Source: Hyphomicrobiales bacterium
GTDB lineage: Bacteria > Pseudomonadota > Alphaproteobacteria > Rhizobiales > Rhizobiaceae
Reading direction: 5' to 3'
Length of the DNA stretch: 64,000 bases
Assembly (NCBI GenBank): GCA_900472395.1
Contig: UCHV01000007.1
Span: 186,001-250,000, forward strand
This document shows, piece after piece, positions 42,886 through 52,359 of the stretch; positions within the stretch are counted from its first letter, which is position 1, and each line of letters opens with the position of its first letter. Under the pieces are notes generated by a model, which was not told the DNA's origin, did not search any database, and saw only the letters and a program-made list of their open reading frames with translations. The position numbers and the translations under genes were made by a program.

Positions 42886-43854
42886 TCAGATCCGGCTTCC
42901 GTCGGTATCGTATGCAAAAAGCTCTTCCGGCGTCATGTGGCGTTTCATGATGCCCTGCGCATGCAGTTCCCTGGCAAAGTCGTCGATCATCCGGCGATTG
43001 ACGGCGAAGCCGCTGGCATCCCAGCCCTTGGGCAGTTCGCGGGACGTCTTCAGCACTTCGTCGAACATCCACGGCGTGGTTTCGGCGTATTTGCGGCGCT
43101 TCTCGGTCCACATCTTCTGCGACTCGTCGACCAGACGGCTGACCTCGGCGATCACCCACGGATTTTCGGCGACGATCTTGGCCTTGATGCCGATCAGGTG
43201 CATGCCCGGAACATAACCGACGTCATCGAAATAACGGCGCTCTTCCGAGCGGAAATCGGAGAGAACCTGGCGGTAGGGCGATCCCGGTTCGAAATAGCCG
43301 TTCGGCATGAATGGCGTGAAGATCGCATCCAGTCCGCCCTCGCGCAAAAGATCCACCATCGGCTTTTCGCCGGGGCAGGCCTCGATCAGGCCGGGCTGGC
43401 CAAAACCGTCGAGACGGTCGGTAATCGGATGTGCCTCGGTCAGGCGGCCAGCATACCACATGGCATCCTTGACCTCGACACCCTCGCGGCGAACGGCGGC
43501 ACGTGTCCAGGTGTTGCCGCTGTCGCGCCAGCCGGTCACGCCGATGCGCTTGCCTTTCAGCTGGCCGAGCGTGGTGATGTCGCTGTCGGCCATGGTCATG
43601 ATGCAGCGATGGCGGAAGCCGCGCATGATGAAGTTCGGGACGCCGACCACGCTGTCGTCGCCATCATGGCGAAGCTGCGTATAGCGGCTGAAGGAGATTT
43701 CGGCGGCATCATGGTCGGGATCGTGGCCGAGATGGGAAACCAGAGTGCCGATGCGGTCGACCTGAAGATCGAGCTTGTCGGACGTGACGTCGCCGAGGAC
43801 CAGCGGCGTCATGTAATCCCAGTCACGCAGTGCAATTCGAAGGCGCAGTGTCAT
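42886..43854 (-). CDS. Substrate-binding-like protein of the 4,5-dihydroxyphthalate decarboxylase family
   Basis: The product has 322 residues and no signal peptide, so it is cytoplasmic. The start RIALRDWDYMTPLVLGDV, the segment EISFSRYTQL, then MRGFRHRCI and LKGKRIGVTGWRDSGNTWTR are characteristic of the family that includes 4,5-dihydroxyphthalate decarboxylase and is built on a periplasmic-binding-protein fold. It may be an enzyme acting on an aromatic or carboxylated substrate rather than a transporter part. It is first in the operon with the ABC importer and divergent from the MocR regulator, so it is probably under that regulator's control. The exact reaction is not known. Confidence 0.8.
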   Translation of the reverse strand: MTLRLRIALRDWDYMTPLVLGDVTSDKLDLQVDRIGTLVSHLGHDPDHDAAEISFSRYTQLRHDGDDSVVGVPNFIMRGFRHRCIMTMADSDITTLGQLKGKRIGVTGWRDSGNTWTRAAVRREGVEVKDAMWYAGRLTEAHPITDRLDGFGQPGLIEACPGEKPMVDLLREGGLDAIFTPFMPNGYFEPGSPYRQVLSDFRSEERRYFDDVGYVPGMHLIGIKAKIVAENPWVIAEVSRLVDESQKMWTEKRRKYAETTPWMFDEVLKTSRELPKGWDASGFAVNRRMIDDFARELHAQGIMKRHMTPEELFAYDTDGSRI

Positions 43855-43896
43855 TTGTGCTACTCATTCAGAAAATGCTGATGAACGAAGATTAAA

Positions 43897-43940
43897 ATGT
43901 TCATTTTGAAATGATCAAATGTTATTACGTTATTGAACAT
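43897..43940. promoter_or_regulatory. Candidate MocR operator half-sites
   Basis: In the AT-rich 102-bp divergent gap, ATGTTCA (43897-43903) is mirrored by TGAACAT (43934-43940), and a related ATGAAC lies at 43881. MocR regulators often bind spaced repeats between their own gene and the target. Confidence 0.35.
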
Positions 43941-43956
43941 TAAATTTGGTGAGAAA

Positions 43957-45285
43957 ATGAGCGACGCCTATAGTTCCGGCTGGTTTGCCGAAAAATTAAG
44001 CGACCGTACAATTCGCGGAATTGCATTGGAAACCAGTGCCTTGATCAGGGCCGGCGCGTTGCCGGTCGGCGCAAAGCTGCCTCCGATCAGGGATCTGGCT
44101 TTTTCGCTCGGAGTGAGCCCGGCAACCATCTCTGAAGCCTGGAGCGAGCTTCGAAAACAGAAAATCATCACCGGCAGAGGCCGAAATGGTACCTGGGTAA
44201 GCGGTGATCGCTTCATCGCCAAGCCGGAAAGATTGGCAAGTTCCGGTCGGTATGGCGCCGATGCGCTTGACCTCACCATGGCCGTGCCGGACCAGTTGCT
44301 GCTGCCGCCGCTGCAAAAGGCGATGGCTTACGGCGCCACTGCGGAAGATCTCAACAGCTACGAGCGAAGCCGCATCCTGCCGGAACTGGAGAGCGAAGTC
44401 CGCAAGGCATGGCCCTATGAGGCCGAAGCCTTCCTCACCATGAATGGCGGTTACAACGCGGTCTATACCGCCATCCACGCGCTCGTCACGCCGGGCGCAC
44501 CTGTCGCCATCGAGGAGCCGACGGCCATGCGCCTTCTCGATATTCTCGAACATCTCGGCGCCCATATCATTCCGGTGAAATGCGATGAGGATGGACCGCT
44601 GCCGTCATCGCTGCGGGATGCCATGCGCTACAAGCCGGTGGTCTTCCTGTTTCAGCCGCGTCTGCATTCGGTCACGGGCCGCACGGTTACATCAGGAAGG
44701 ATGTGGGAGCTTGCGGACGTCCTGCGCGGCAGCGATACGCTGATCATCGAGGATGACGGTATTGCCGATATTGCGGAAACGCCGCGTCATTCGCTCGGCG
44801 TAGAATTTCCGGACCGCGTCATCCATATTCTGTCGTTTTCAAAAACCCACGGACCGGACCTGCGGCTTGCGGTCCTGTCGAGCACAAAGGCAATCGTCGA
44901 GCAAATTCAGTCCTACCGGAGCTTCAGTGCCGCCTGGACAAGCCGTATCCTGCAGGCGGCGGGTGCGTGGCTTCTGCGCGATCAGGCAACCGCGGATACC
45001 ATCACGAAAGCGCGTGCCATCTACAAGACGCGCCGCGATGGGCTGACGGAGCGACTGTCTGCCCGTGGCGTCACGGCCACGGTCGGCAGCGGTCTGTGTG
45101 TCTGGGTCACGGTGGAAAGCGAACATTTCGCCATGGTCACGCTTGCCGCGCGAGGCATTGCGGTTCAGCCGGGCAATAAATTCTCGTTCCTTCCCAGCCA
45201 CCACCTGCGTGTGGCAACCAGCACGCTGGACGATCGTGTCGATGAAGTCGCCGATTCTATCGCGTTGGCGGCTGCGGGTGGGTGA
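43957..45285 (+). CDS. MocR-type GntR/aminotransferase transcriptional regulator
   Basis: Start ATG 43957 follows GGTGAG; a TTG at 43933 would extend it by 8 residues. This gives 442 residues. The N-terminal GntR winged helix (about 15-85) contains LPPIRDLAFSLGVSPATISEAWSELRKQ and TGRGRNGTWV. The rest is a fold-type I aminotransferase-like domain with NSYERSRILPELESEV, EEPTAMRLLDILE, EDDGIADI and the PLP-lysine region SFSKTHGPDLRLAVL (Lys in SFSKT). It is divergent from the dihydroxyphthalate-decarboxylase-like/ABC operon, which it most likely regulates in response to an amino compound sensed through PLP (family knowledge plus position). Confidence 0.92.
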   Translation: MSDAYSSGWFAEKLSDRTIRGIALETSALIRAGALPVGAKLPPIRDLAFSLGVSPATISEAWSELRKQKIITGRGRNGTWVSGDRFIAKPERLASSGRYGADALDLTMAVPDQLLLPPLQKAMAYGATAEDLNSYERSRILPELESEVRKAWPYEAEAFLTMNGGYNAVYTAIHALVTPGAPVAIEEPTAMRLLDILEHLGAHIIPVKCDEDGPLPSSLRDAMRYKPVVFLFQPRLHSVTGRTVTSGRMWELADVLRGSDTLIIEDDGIADIAETPRHSLGVEFPDRVIHILSFSKTHGPDLRLAVLSSTKAIVEQIQSYRSFSAAWTSRILQAAGAWLLRDQATADTITKARAIYKTRRDGLTERLSARGVTATVGSGLCVWVTVESEHFAMVTLAARGIAVQPGNKFSFLPSHHLRVATSTLDDRVDEVADSIALAAAGG

Positions 45286-45321
45286 GGGCTAATTTCAGCC
45301 CGCCCCCCCCCAAAAATCAGA

Positions 45322-47883
45322 TCAGCTCCGCGGCTTCAGGTTTTCCGGGTCGTAAATCGGCTTGTAACCGACGCTCACCACTTCCACCGGATATGTCTCG
45401 GCAAAATATTCGACGTTGAGTTTGCGTCCCACCTGGCAATACGACCATGGCAGATAGGCGAGCGCAATATTCTTGCCCACCGTCGGGCCGTAAGCAATCG
45501 ACGTGGTGTAGGATCGGCGGCCCAAGTCATCGATCAGAACCGCACCTGTGTCCGGATCCATGACCGGTAAATTGCCGACCGGATACCGTTTCACACCCGT
45601 CGCATCGGTGTTTTCGGTCATGACCAGCGTGCACAACATTGCTGGCTGGTGTTCGCGGGCCTTGTATTCAAGGTGTTTTGCCTTGCCGCGGAAATCCGCT
45701 TCCTTGACTTTTGGACGCGCCAGATCGGCCTCGATCAGGTTGTATTGCGTCAGCAAATCGCCGTTCTGCAGGCGCAGGCTTTTTTCCATGCGGCGCGAGT
45801 TGGCGTAGGTTTCCACGCCGAACGCCATAACGCCGGTGCCGCGCAGCGCATCCCAGACGGCCAGGCCGTCCTCGTATTTCATGTGAAGTTCCCAGCCCTG
45901 CTCGCCGACATATGAGATGCGGAAGGCGGAAACCGGCTTGCCGGCGACTTCGATCGGCTTGATGGCCGCGAACGGGAAGTTTTCGATATCGAGACCGGCT
46001 GGATCGGCCACCACCTTTTTCAGCGTTTCGCGGGCGTTCGGCCCCCAGATGCCGATCGTCACGAATTTTTCCGAAACGTCGGTGATGGTGACGTCGAGAC
46101 CGCGATCTTGAGCGATGCGCTTCATGTAATGATAATCGCGCGGCCCAGCATCGGCGCCGTTGACCAGACGACCTCTATCTTCCATGCGGAAGATGGTGAA
46201 ATCGGCGCGCACCATGCCCTCGTCATCGAGGAAGTGGGTGTAGATGCCCTTGCCGACATTGGCGTCGCCGCCGATCTTTGCCGCGCAGAGCCACTCAAGC
46301 AGCTCGACATGATCAGGCCCTTCGATATCCACCATGTGGAAATGCGAAAGGTTGACGATGCCGCAATCCTCGCTCATCGCCAGATGTTCGGCATTGGAGA
46401 CACGCCAGAAATGGCGGCCGTCCCATTCGTTTTGCCGCTCCGGCACCTGATTGCCGTATTTTTCCAGAAGGTGTTCGTTGGCGGCGTAACCGTGGGCACG
46501 CTCCCAGCCGCCAAGCTCCATGAAATAGCCACCGAGTTCTTTTTCACGCTCATGGAACGGCGATTTCTTGGCGCCGCGACCGGTCGCGTAGGGCTCGCGC
46601 GGATGAACCGCCGGGAAATAGATCTTCTGCGCAGCCTCGTAGGTGCGGCCCTCGATGAACTTTTCTTCCAGCTGATGCGGATAGAACCGTGCGTAATCGA
46701 TGGAATTGTGGTCCACCTCGGTGCGACCGTCGGTCATCCAGTCGGCGATCAGCTTGCCATAGGCCGGGCCATCCTTGACCCAGATCGCCACGCAATACCA
46801 CAGCCCGCGCACCTTCTGGCTTTCACCGCAGGAAGCACCACCGCCGGCGGATACCTGCAGCAGGCCGTTGAAGGAATGGCTTTCGTTATAACCGAGTTCG
46901 CCGAGGATCGGCGTCAGCTCGATCGCGCGCTCCAGCGGCTCGAGGATCTGCTCCATGTCGAGATCGCGCTGCGACGGTGACAGGCGGGCCTCATGTTTTT
47001 CCAGAATGTCGCGTGGGTGGCAGAGGCGCGGATTGGTGGTTTCGTAGTACCCCCATTCGATCTGGCCGCCTTCGGTGGTCTTCGGATCGCCGGTGTCGCG
47101 CATATAAGCCGAATTGCCCTGGTCGCGCAGCAGCGGAAAACCGATTTCCTTGCCCGTGCCTTCGAATTCGTTATAGGGGCCGAAAAAGGTCAACGGATGG
47201 TCGACCGGCATGACGGGCAGGTCTTCGCCCACCATTTCGGCGATCAGGCGACCCCAGATGCCGGCGCAGACGATGACGTGGTCGGCCATGATGGTGCCGC
47301 GATGGGTGACGACACCCTTGATACGGCCGCTCTCGACAATGAGAGATGTGGCAGGCGTATTGCCGAACACTTTCAGTTTGCCCGCCTTTTCGCCGGCATC
47401 GACCAGCTTTCCGGCAACCGTCTGGCTGCGCGGAATGACGAGGCCGGCATCCGGATCGAACATGCCGCCCTGAACCTGATCCTCCTCGATCAGCGGAAAC
47501 ATCTTTTTGATCTCGGCAGGCGTGACCAGATGCGCGTTGGTGCCAAAGGCCTTGGCGGACGTGACCTTGCGTTTGATCTCCTCCATCCAGGTGTCATCGC
47601 CGGTGCGCGCCACTTCCAGCCCGCCGATACGGGCGTAATGGCCCATCTTCTCGTAGAAATCGATGGAATACTGGGTCGTCCAGACCGACAGGTAATCGTG
47701 GCTGGTGGTGTAACAGAAATCCGAAGCATGGGCGGTGGAGCCGATATCGGTCGGGATGCCCGATTTGTCGATGCCGACAATGTCGTCCCAGCCGCGTTCG
47801 ATCAGGTGATGGGCGATCGAAGCGCCGACGATGCCGCCGAGCCCGATGATGACGACTTTAGCCTTGCTCGGAAATTCTGCCAT
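45322..47883 (-). CDS. FAD-dependent oxidoreductase fused to GcvT domain (sarcosine/dimethylglycine dehydrogenase-like)
   Basis: The product has 853 residues in two halves. Residues 1-about 420 form a DAO-type flavoprotein with the dinucleotide motif VVIIGLGGIVGAS (11-23) and GSTAHASDF, whose His52 is at the position of the covalent-FAD histidine of dimethylglycine dehydrogenases. Residues about 430-830 form a GcvT/aminomethyltransferase half that in relatives passes the released one-carbon unit to tetrahydrofolate (SYVGEQGWELHM, ANSRRMEKSLRL). It probably oxidises an N-methylated amine such as sarcosine or dimethylglycine in the cytoplasm. It is convergent with the mocR gene (36-bp gap) and transcribed separately. 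Confidence 0.88.
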   Translation of the reverse strand: MAEFPSKAKVVIIGLGGIVGASIAHHLIERGWDDIVGIDKSGIPTDIGSTAHASDFCYTTSHDYLSVWTTQYSIDFYEKMGHYARIGGLEVARTGDDTWMEEIKRKVTSAKAFGTNAHLVTPAEIKKMFPLIEEDQVQGGMFDPDAGLVIPRSQTVAGKLVDAGEKAGKLKVFGNTPATSLIVESGRIKGVVTHRGTIMADHVIVCAGIWGRLIAEMVGEDLPVMPVDHPLTFFGPYNEFEGTGKEIGFPLLRDQGNSAYMRDTGDPKTTEGGQIEWGYYETTNPRLCHPRDILEKHEARLSPSQRDLDMEQILEPLERAIELTPILGELGYNESHSFNGLLQVSAGGGASCGESQKVRGLWYCVAIWVKDGPAYGKLIADWMTDGRTEVDHNSIDYARFYPHQLEEKFIEGRTYEAAQKIYFPAVHPREPYATGRGAKKSPFHEREKELGGYFMELGGWERAHGYAANEHLLEKYGNQVPERQNEWDGRHFWRVSNAEHLAMSEDCGIVNLSHFHMVDIEGPDHVELLEWLCAAKIGGDANVGKGIYTHFLDDEGMVRADFTIFRMEDRGRLVNGADAGPRDYHYMKRIAQDRGLDVTITDVSEKFVTIGIWGPNARETLKKVVADPAGLDIENFPFAAIKPIEVAGKPVSAFRISYVGEQGWELHMKYEDGLAVWDALRGTGVMAFGVETYANSRRMEKSLRLQNGDLLTQYNLIEADLARPKVKEADFRGKAKHLEYKAREHQPAMLCTLVMTENTDATGVKRYPVGNLPVMDPDTGAVLIDDLGRRSYTTSIAYGPTVGKNIALAYLPWSYCQVGRKLNVEYFAETYPVEVVSVGYKPIYDPENLKPRS

Positions 47884-47999
47884 TGCATGCCTCGTGCTTC
47901 CAGATGTGGGGCGATATTAGGATGCGGAACATCCGCTGCCCCTCCAGAATGCGACACGCAGGAACATCGCTGCGCCACGTTCCATGTCGCAAAACGAAT

Positions 48000-48022
48000 G
48001 CGGCCGGGCATTGCCCGGCCGC
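48000..48022 (-). terminator. Terminator of the wecG-like gene
   Basis: GCGGCCGGGC (48000-48009) pairs perfectly with GCCCGGCCGC (48013-48022). On the minus strand the hairpin lies about 33 bases past the stop and is followed by ATTCGTTTTG. Confidence 0.75.
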
Positions 48023-48054
48023 GCGATGATAGGGAGTTGGTTTCTCGAACCCGC

Positions 48055-48924
48055 TCAGGATGCCCGCTTCTTTTCGACTTCCGGCGGCGGTGCGATAATC
48101 GGATCGTCGAAGCCGGCAATCGGCTTGCCCGTCAGGTCGCGCGCAACCGCGATCACGAACGGCCAGGAGGATACGAAATAACGCTTGGCCAGCCGTCGCG
48201 GTTCGCTCGCCGCGCGCCACAGGAATTCGAAGCCGAGTTTCGAGACGATCCACGGCGCCCGCTTTTTGGTGCCGGCATAAAACTGCAGCGCGGCGCCAAA
48301 GGCGAGGCCGTAGCAATCCGGCAGTTCATGGCGGTGCTGCGACATCCATTTTTCCGATTTCGGCGCACCGAGACCGAGGAACAGATGCGTCGTCTGCTGC
48401 TTGCGGGCAAGCGAGGTCAGCCAGGTTCCGAAGGCCTCGTTCTTTTCAAAGCCCATCGGCGCGGTAATGGCAAGATGATCGTTGAAGCCGAGCGCGCGTA
48501 CCCGTTCGTTCAGCTTGATTGCGGTGTCCTCGTCCGGGCAGACGAACAGCATCCGGTGCCGGTCGGGCGTCAGCCGACGCAGCATTTTCGGAAACAGGTC
48601 GGAGCCTGTCACGCGGCCGGGAATCGGCGCACCGCGCAAACGGGCATAAAGGAAAACCGGCATGCCATCGACCACCGCCTTCCAGGCCGTGCGGTATGCG
48701 GCGCGGAATTCGGCATCCTTGGTGAGCCGCACGATGTGATCGACATTTGCCGTCACCAGCAGTTGCAGGCCTTCGCCGCGTGGTGCGGGGGCACACAGTT
48801 CTGCCAGCATCACCTCTTCATTCCACGTGGTGAAACGGAAGCCCAGCAGGTTGTGCTCGGCGGATGTGTGGTCGTTGTCGTTATCCCATTGCGATGGGAC
48901 GCCTCGGGGCAAAAGCTCTGTCAT
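48055..48924 (-). CDS. WecG/TagA/CpsF-family glycosyltransferase
   Basis: Start ATG at about 48924 (MTELLPRGVPSQ) is chosen because AGGGACA lies just upstream; the open frame continues to 49062 but inside the preceding gene. This gives 289 residues. GT26 features: LLVTANVDHIVRLTKD, AAYRTAWKAVVDGMPVF, RVTGSDLFP, LFLGLGAPKSEKWM (family motif GAPKQExW) and GLAFGAALQFYAGTKKRAPW. Such enzymes add N-acetylmannosaminuronic acid, ManNAc or a related sugar to a lipid-linked sugar. It overlaps the polymerase-like gene by 44 bp and is the last gene of that transcript. Confidence 0.9.
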   Translation of the reverse strand: MTELLPRGVPSQWDNDNDHTSAEHNLLGFRFTTWNEEVMLAELCAPAPRGEGLQLLVTANVDHIVRLTKDAEFRAAYRTAWKAVVDGMPVFLYARLRGAPIPGRVTGSDLFPKMLRRLTPDRHRMLFVCPDEDTAIKLNERVRALGFNDHLAITAPMGFEKNEAFGTWLTSLARKQQTTHLFLGLGAPKSEKWMSQHRHELPDCYGLAFGAALQFYAGTKKRAPWIVSKLGFEFLWRAASEPRRLAKRYFVSSWPFVIAVARDLTGKPIAGFDDPIIAPPPEVEKKRAS

Positions 48925-50263
48925 GAACTGTCCCTGACTCCGTAACTCTGACGATGCTGCAGCGTGCCTGGTAAGCCAGACCGAACATTGCTGCGGACAA
49001 AGTGAACCAAAATGGGCCAGAGCGTGCCAAGAAGACACTCTCCAAGCAGGCCAGGAACACACCGTAGAGCCAAACTCTTAAGAACAGCCGAGAAATATCG
49101 TTAGAATTGTTTGGATCGTATTGAATACTATAGCTTCTTAGAGGTGAGTAAAGTGTAACAAGTATCAGAATAAACAGGCCGGGTAACCCGCCGTTAACCA
49201 TGGCGTCTACATAAGCATTATGTGAATCCACGGCTTTCACCGCCCAGGTGAAGGCGCCGAGGTCGCTGTTTACCAGCGTATCCGTTCCCCAGAAACTGTC
49301 GAAGCCGTGGCCGAAAACCGGATTGTCGGCAATGGCGGCAAGGGCCAGATGCCAGATGTCTGCACGTGCCGTATAGGTTGCATCGATGCCGAGCGACGTC
49401 ACGAAATCGCGAACGGCCGGCAAGGCCGTCACGCCGACGGTTGCAAAGTTGATGGCCCCGACGCCGCCGAACACGATCAGCATGCGCGACCAGCGGAAGC
49501 GTTCGAAGATGAATGCGAGAACCAGAATGACCGGCATCAGCGCGGTCGAGGTCTTGGCTCCGGTCTTGAGCAGGAAAATCGCGCTTGCGGCAAAGATGGC
49601 GAGCCCGATCCAGCGTGACCAGGATTTTGCGAGATAGAGCCCGAAAAAGCAGAACATCGCCATCACGCCGCCCGCCTCGTTCTTCTGAACGTAGAGGCCG
49701 CGCCAGAGGCCGGCATGTTCCGGCTCCAGAAAATCGTTCGGCTGATGGATGGCCAGATAGGGAACGAAGATCACGCCGAAATAACACAAGCCCAGCACGA
49801 TCAGCACACATTTGCCGAGCAGCCGTGCAAACTCCTCTTCGCTTGCCGGCAACATCAGAAATATGGCGGCGCTGATTGTCACCATGATGGCGATGATCGA
49901 GCGCTTCAGCGCGCCGCCCGGATCGGCGGAGAGAAGCGAGGTCAGCAGCAACCAGAAAAACAAGGTGGCAAAAAGAAGCCGCGGCTGCACCACCAGCCGG
50001 CGCACTCTTTCCTGGGATATTGCAAAGGCCACCATCATCAGCGTCAGAAGCACCATGATGCCCTGCGTCCAGCCGGGGGGCTTGGATGTGGATGGATCGA
50101 CGCTCAGATCGGTAAACGGCGTCAGCGTTATCCAGTAGAGCAGAAATACGCCCATGAACAGCAGCCGCACCACGAGGCTTGATCTCGGTGCGGCGGGTTT
50201 TCCGCTGGCGATTTCGCTGTCTGTCGGCACTTGGGCGTGCTCCGTCTGGTCTTCGCCCGTCAT
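48881..50263 (-). CDS. O-antigen ligase/polymerase-like (Wzy/WaaL) membrane protein
   Basis: The product has 460 residues with about 10-11 membrane helices after a 30-residue polar N-terminus. The Wzy_C/O-antigen-ligase signature includes GLYVQKNEAGGVMAMF, a periplasmic loop with ARADIWHLALAAIADNPVFGHGFDSFW and the DSHNAYVDAMVNGGLPGLF segment, all hallmarks of PF04932. It probably polymerises or ligates an exopolysaccharide or lipid-linked glycan at the periplasmic face. Its 3' end overlaps the wecG-like gene, which indicates coupling. Confidence 0.9.
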   Translation of the reverse strand: MTGEDQTEHAQVPTDSEIASGKPAAPRSSLVVRLLFMGVFLLYWITLTPFTDLSVDPSTSKPPGWTQGIMVLLTLMMVAFAISQERVRRLVVQPRLLFATLFFWLLLTSLLSADPGGALKRSIIAIMVTISAAIFLMLPASEEEFARLLGKCVLIVLGLCYFGVIFVPYLAIHQPNDFLEPEHAGLWRGLYVQKNEAGGVMAMFCFFGLYLAKSWSRWIGLAIFAASAIFLLKTGAKTSTALMPVILVLAFIFERFRWSRMLIVFGGVGAINFATVGVTALPAVRDFVTSLGIDATYTARADIWHLALAAIADNPVFGHGFDSFWGTDTLVNSDLGAFTWAVKAVDSHNAYVDAMVNGGLPGLFILILVTLYSPLRSYSIQYDPNNSNDISRLFLRVWLYGVFLACLESVFLARSGPFWFTLSAAMFGLAYQARCSIVRVTESGTVHDRAFAPRRPIAMG

Positions 50264-50436
50264 CGGGCGTCTTTCCGTCAGGTCAGTCAGATTAGAGATG
50301 CGGCATTAAGAATTTGCCAAGTGCGCGCTTGTGGCCGGTTTTGTCGGCTTTAACCAAGAAACGGCTTGTCGCCCGCAGATGGTGCAGCTTCGGTTATGGT
50401 GGTGTTCCGCAAGCATTGCCAGAGGGTTTTCAAGGC

Positions 50437-51501
50437 GTGAAGTTCCGCTCGTTTTCGTTCCGCTCCGTTCTCGGTGCCTGCATACTCTTTGCGCTTGCCG
50501 CCCCCGCCGCCGCCCAATCCGCACGCACCGCAGAGGAGCAGACAGCGGCGCTCGGTCGCGGCGTCAATTTCGGCGGCATTCTGGAAGCGCCGGATGCGGC
50601 GGAGCGCGCCAGGCATCTCGACCGTCGCCTCGTGACCGCCGTCAAGGAAGGCGGGTTCGATACGATCCGCCTGCCGGTCCGGTTCAGTAATCACGCAGCC
50701 GTCACCGCGCCTTATGCGCTGGATGAAAGCTTCATGCGGCATGTCGATTTCGTGGTGAACACGGCGCTGGAGGAGGGGTTGAATGTCATCATCGATCTCC
50801 ACCACTATCGCCAGATGGACGGCGATCCGCTCGATGCCGGCGAAACACGCGCCGATTTGTCCGATGATGAACTGAGAAACCGGTTCACCATCATCTGGGG
50901 CCAGCTGGCCGAACGGTATCGTGACAAACCCACCGACAAGGTTCTGTTCGAACTTTACAACGAACCGCACGGCAAAACCGACGGCGCAGTCTGGAATAGG
51001 CTGATTGCGCAAACGCTCGCCGTCGTGCGCAAAAGCAATCCCGACCGTTTCGTCATCGTCGATGCCGGCAATTGGGCCACCGCCTGGGGGCTTGAAACCC
51101 TTGAACTGCCAAAGGACGACCGCCGCCTTATCGTCTCGATCCACAATTACGCGCCGTTCGAATTCACCATGCAGGGCGCGAGCTGGATCGAAAACTCAGC
51201 CGGTTGGGTCGGCACGCCGTGTTGTTCGCCGGCGCAGATCGCCAAGATCGAGGAACCGATGGATATCGCCACCAGATGGGCGGCTGAAAACGATCGCCCG
51301 ATCTTCATGGGCGAGTTCGGCGCCAATTCCATCGCCGCATATGAGGATCGTGTGCGTTATGCCCGCATCATGCGCGATCAGGCGGAAAAGCGTGGTTTCA
51401 GCTGGGCCTATTGGGATTTCTCGTCGGACGAGTTCGGACCCTGGGATTATCTCGGCAAAAAGTGGCGCGTCGAACTGCGCGACGCGCTGACGGGCAAGTA
51501 A
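50437..51501 (+). CDS. Exported glycoside hydrolase family 5 (cellulase-like) enzyme
   Basis: The open frame begins at 50314, but the GTG at 50437 gives a clean signal peptide (VKFRSFSFRSVLGACILFAL, cleaving near AAAQS) and has AGAGGG 10 bases upstream. This gives 354 residues. GH5 features: GRGVNFGGILE, FDTIRLPVRFS, VIIDLHHYRQ, acid/base Glu176 in FELYNEPHG, HNYAPFEFT and nucleophile Glu293 in FMGEFGA. It should cut a beta-linked polysaccharide in the periplasm or outside. Inserted among polysaccharide genes on the opposite strand, it may trim or release the polymer made here, as cellulases do in cellulose operons (inference). Confidence 0.92.
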   Translation: MKFRSFSFRSVLGACILFALAAPAAAQSARTAEEQTAALGRGVNFGGILEAPDAAERARHLDRRLVTAVKEGGFDTIRLPVRFSNHAAVTAPYALDESFMRHVDFVVNTALEEGLNVIIDLHHYRQMDGDPLDAGETRADLSDDELRNRFTIIWGQLAERYRDKPTDKVLFELYNEPHGKTDGAVWNRLIAQTLAVVRKSNPDRFVIVDAGNWATAWGLETLELPKDDRRLIVSIHNYAPFEFTMQGASWIENSAGWVGTPCCSPAQIAKIEEPMDIATRWAAENDRPIFMGEFGANSIAAYEDRVRYARIMRDQAEKRGFSWAYWDFSSDEFGPWDYLGKKWRVELRDALTGK

Positions 51502-51505
51502 CGCG

Positions 51506-52291
51506 TCAAGCGATGCCCAGCCGGTTGATCGTATCGATCACCGTTTCCACCTTCATGCCGCGCTTGCGCACCTTTTCCACGACTTCGGCGAAAAAGCCCG
51601 GTGTGCAGCCGATATTGGTCGGGTCCGGCCTCACGTCGTGGGTATAGAAGATCAGCCAGCCCTTGCGGCGCTGGGCGTCGTCCAGCATGGCGTCGATCGA
51701 GTTCGAATCCTGGGAGCAGTCATAAAGCTCCTGCGCCTTCAGATGCGCGAGATCGACGACACCGTGATTGGTGCCCACCTTGATGCCGCGCAAGGCCGGA
51801 TAACGGTTCATCAGCGTCAGTTTCGACATCACCGAGATCATGCCGAACGGATAGGCGAATGACACCGGCTTCGAATGACCGACAATCTCGGAAATGATGC
51901 GGTCGTTACGACGCACATCTTCCTTGAGGTCGATCAGCGGCGTGCGCTGCACGTTCACATGGTCATGCGTGTGTCCGCCGATCTCGTGACCCTTGTCGGA
52001 AAGGTCGCGCACCATGGCTTCATCCACGATCAGCTGGCCGTTTTCGTAGCGTCCCATCAAACCGCTCGCGAGATAGAACGTGCCGCGCATTCCGGCATCT
52101 TCCAGCGCGGGCGCTGCGTTCTGATAACAGGACACCGGAAAATCGTCGAAAGTAAAGGCGACGACAGCCTCGTCCAGTTTCAGGTGATACGGCCTGAAAT
52201 GCACATGTCTGCCGATCTTGCGGGAAAAGCCGTAGAGAATTTCCCGTGGTGAGTTCGACCGCATGCCACGGTCCGCCCCATTATCTGCCAT
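51506..52291 (-). CDS. NodB-type polysaccharide deacetylase
   Basis: The product has 261 residues and no signal peptide. The CE4 catalytic motifs are present: TFDD (47-50, base and metal Asp) and HTHDH (His107 and His111 as metal ligands). SFAYPFG and a late LIFYTHD(V) complete the barrel. It removes N-acetyl groups from an amino-sugar polymer. Convergent with the GH5 gene (5-bp gap) and downstream of the GT4 gene, it belongs to the same polysaccharide locus; deacetylation would alter charge and adhesion of the product. Confidence 0.9.
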   Translation of the reverse strand: MADNGADRGMRSNSPREILYGFSRKIGRHVHFRPYHLKLDEAVVAFTFDDFPVSCYQNAAPALEDAGMRGTFYLASGLMGRYENGQLIVDEAMVRDLSDKGHEIGGHTHDHVNVQRTPLIDLKEDVRRNDRIISEIVGHSKPVSFAYPFGMISVMSKLTLMNRYPALRGIKVGTNHGVVDLAHLKAQELYDCSQDSNSIDAMLDDAQRRKGWLIFYTHDVRPDPTNIGCTPGFFAEVVEKVRKRGMKVETVIDTINRLGIA

Positions 52292-52359
52292 ACTGCCCCC
52301 AGTAGAATGCTGCCGTTTCTTTAATCCAGATAATGGAATTGGGTAAGTATCGTTCTCTG

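Noticed and set aside
46993..48945. A 650-codon plus-strand frame opposite the FAD/GcvT and wecG-like genes
   Set aside because: It spans two unrelated minus-strand genes and their terminator, and its translation is rich in His/Arg as expected for a shadow.
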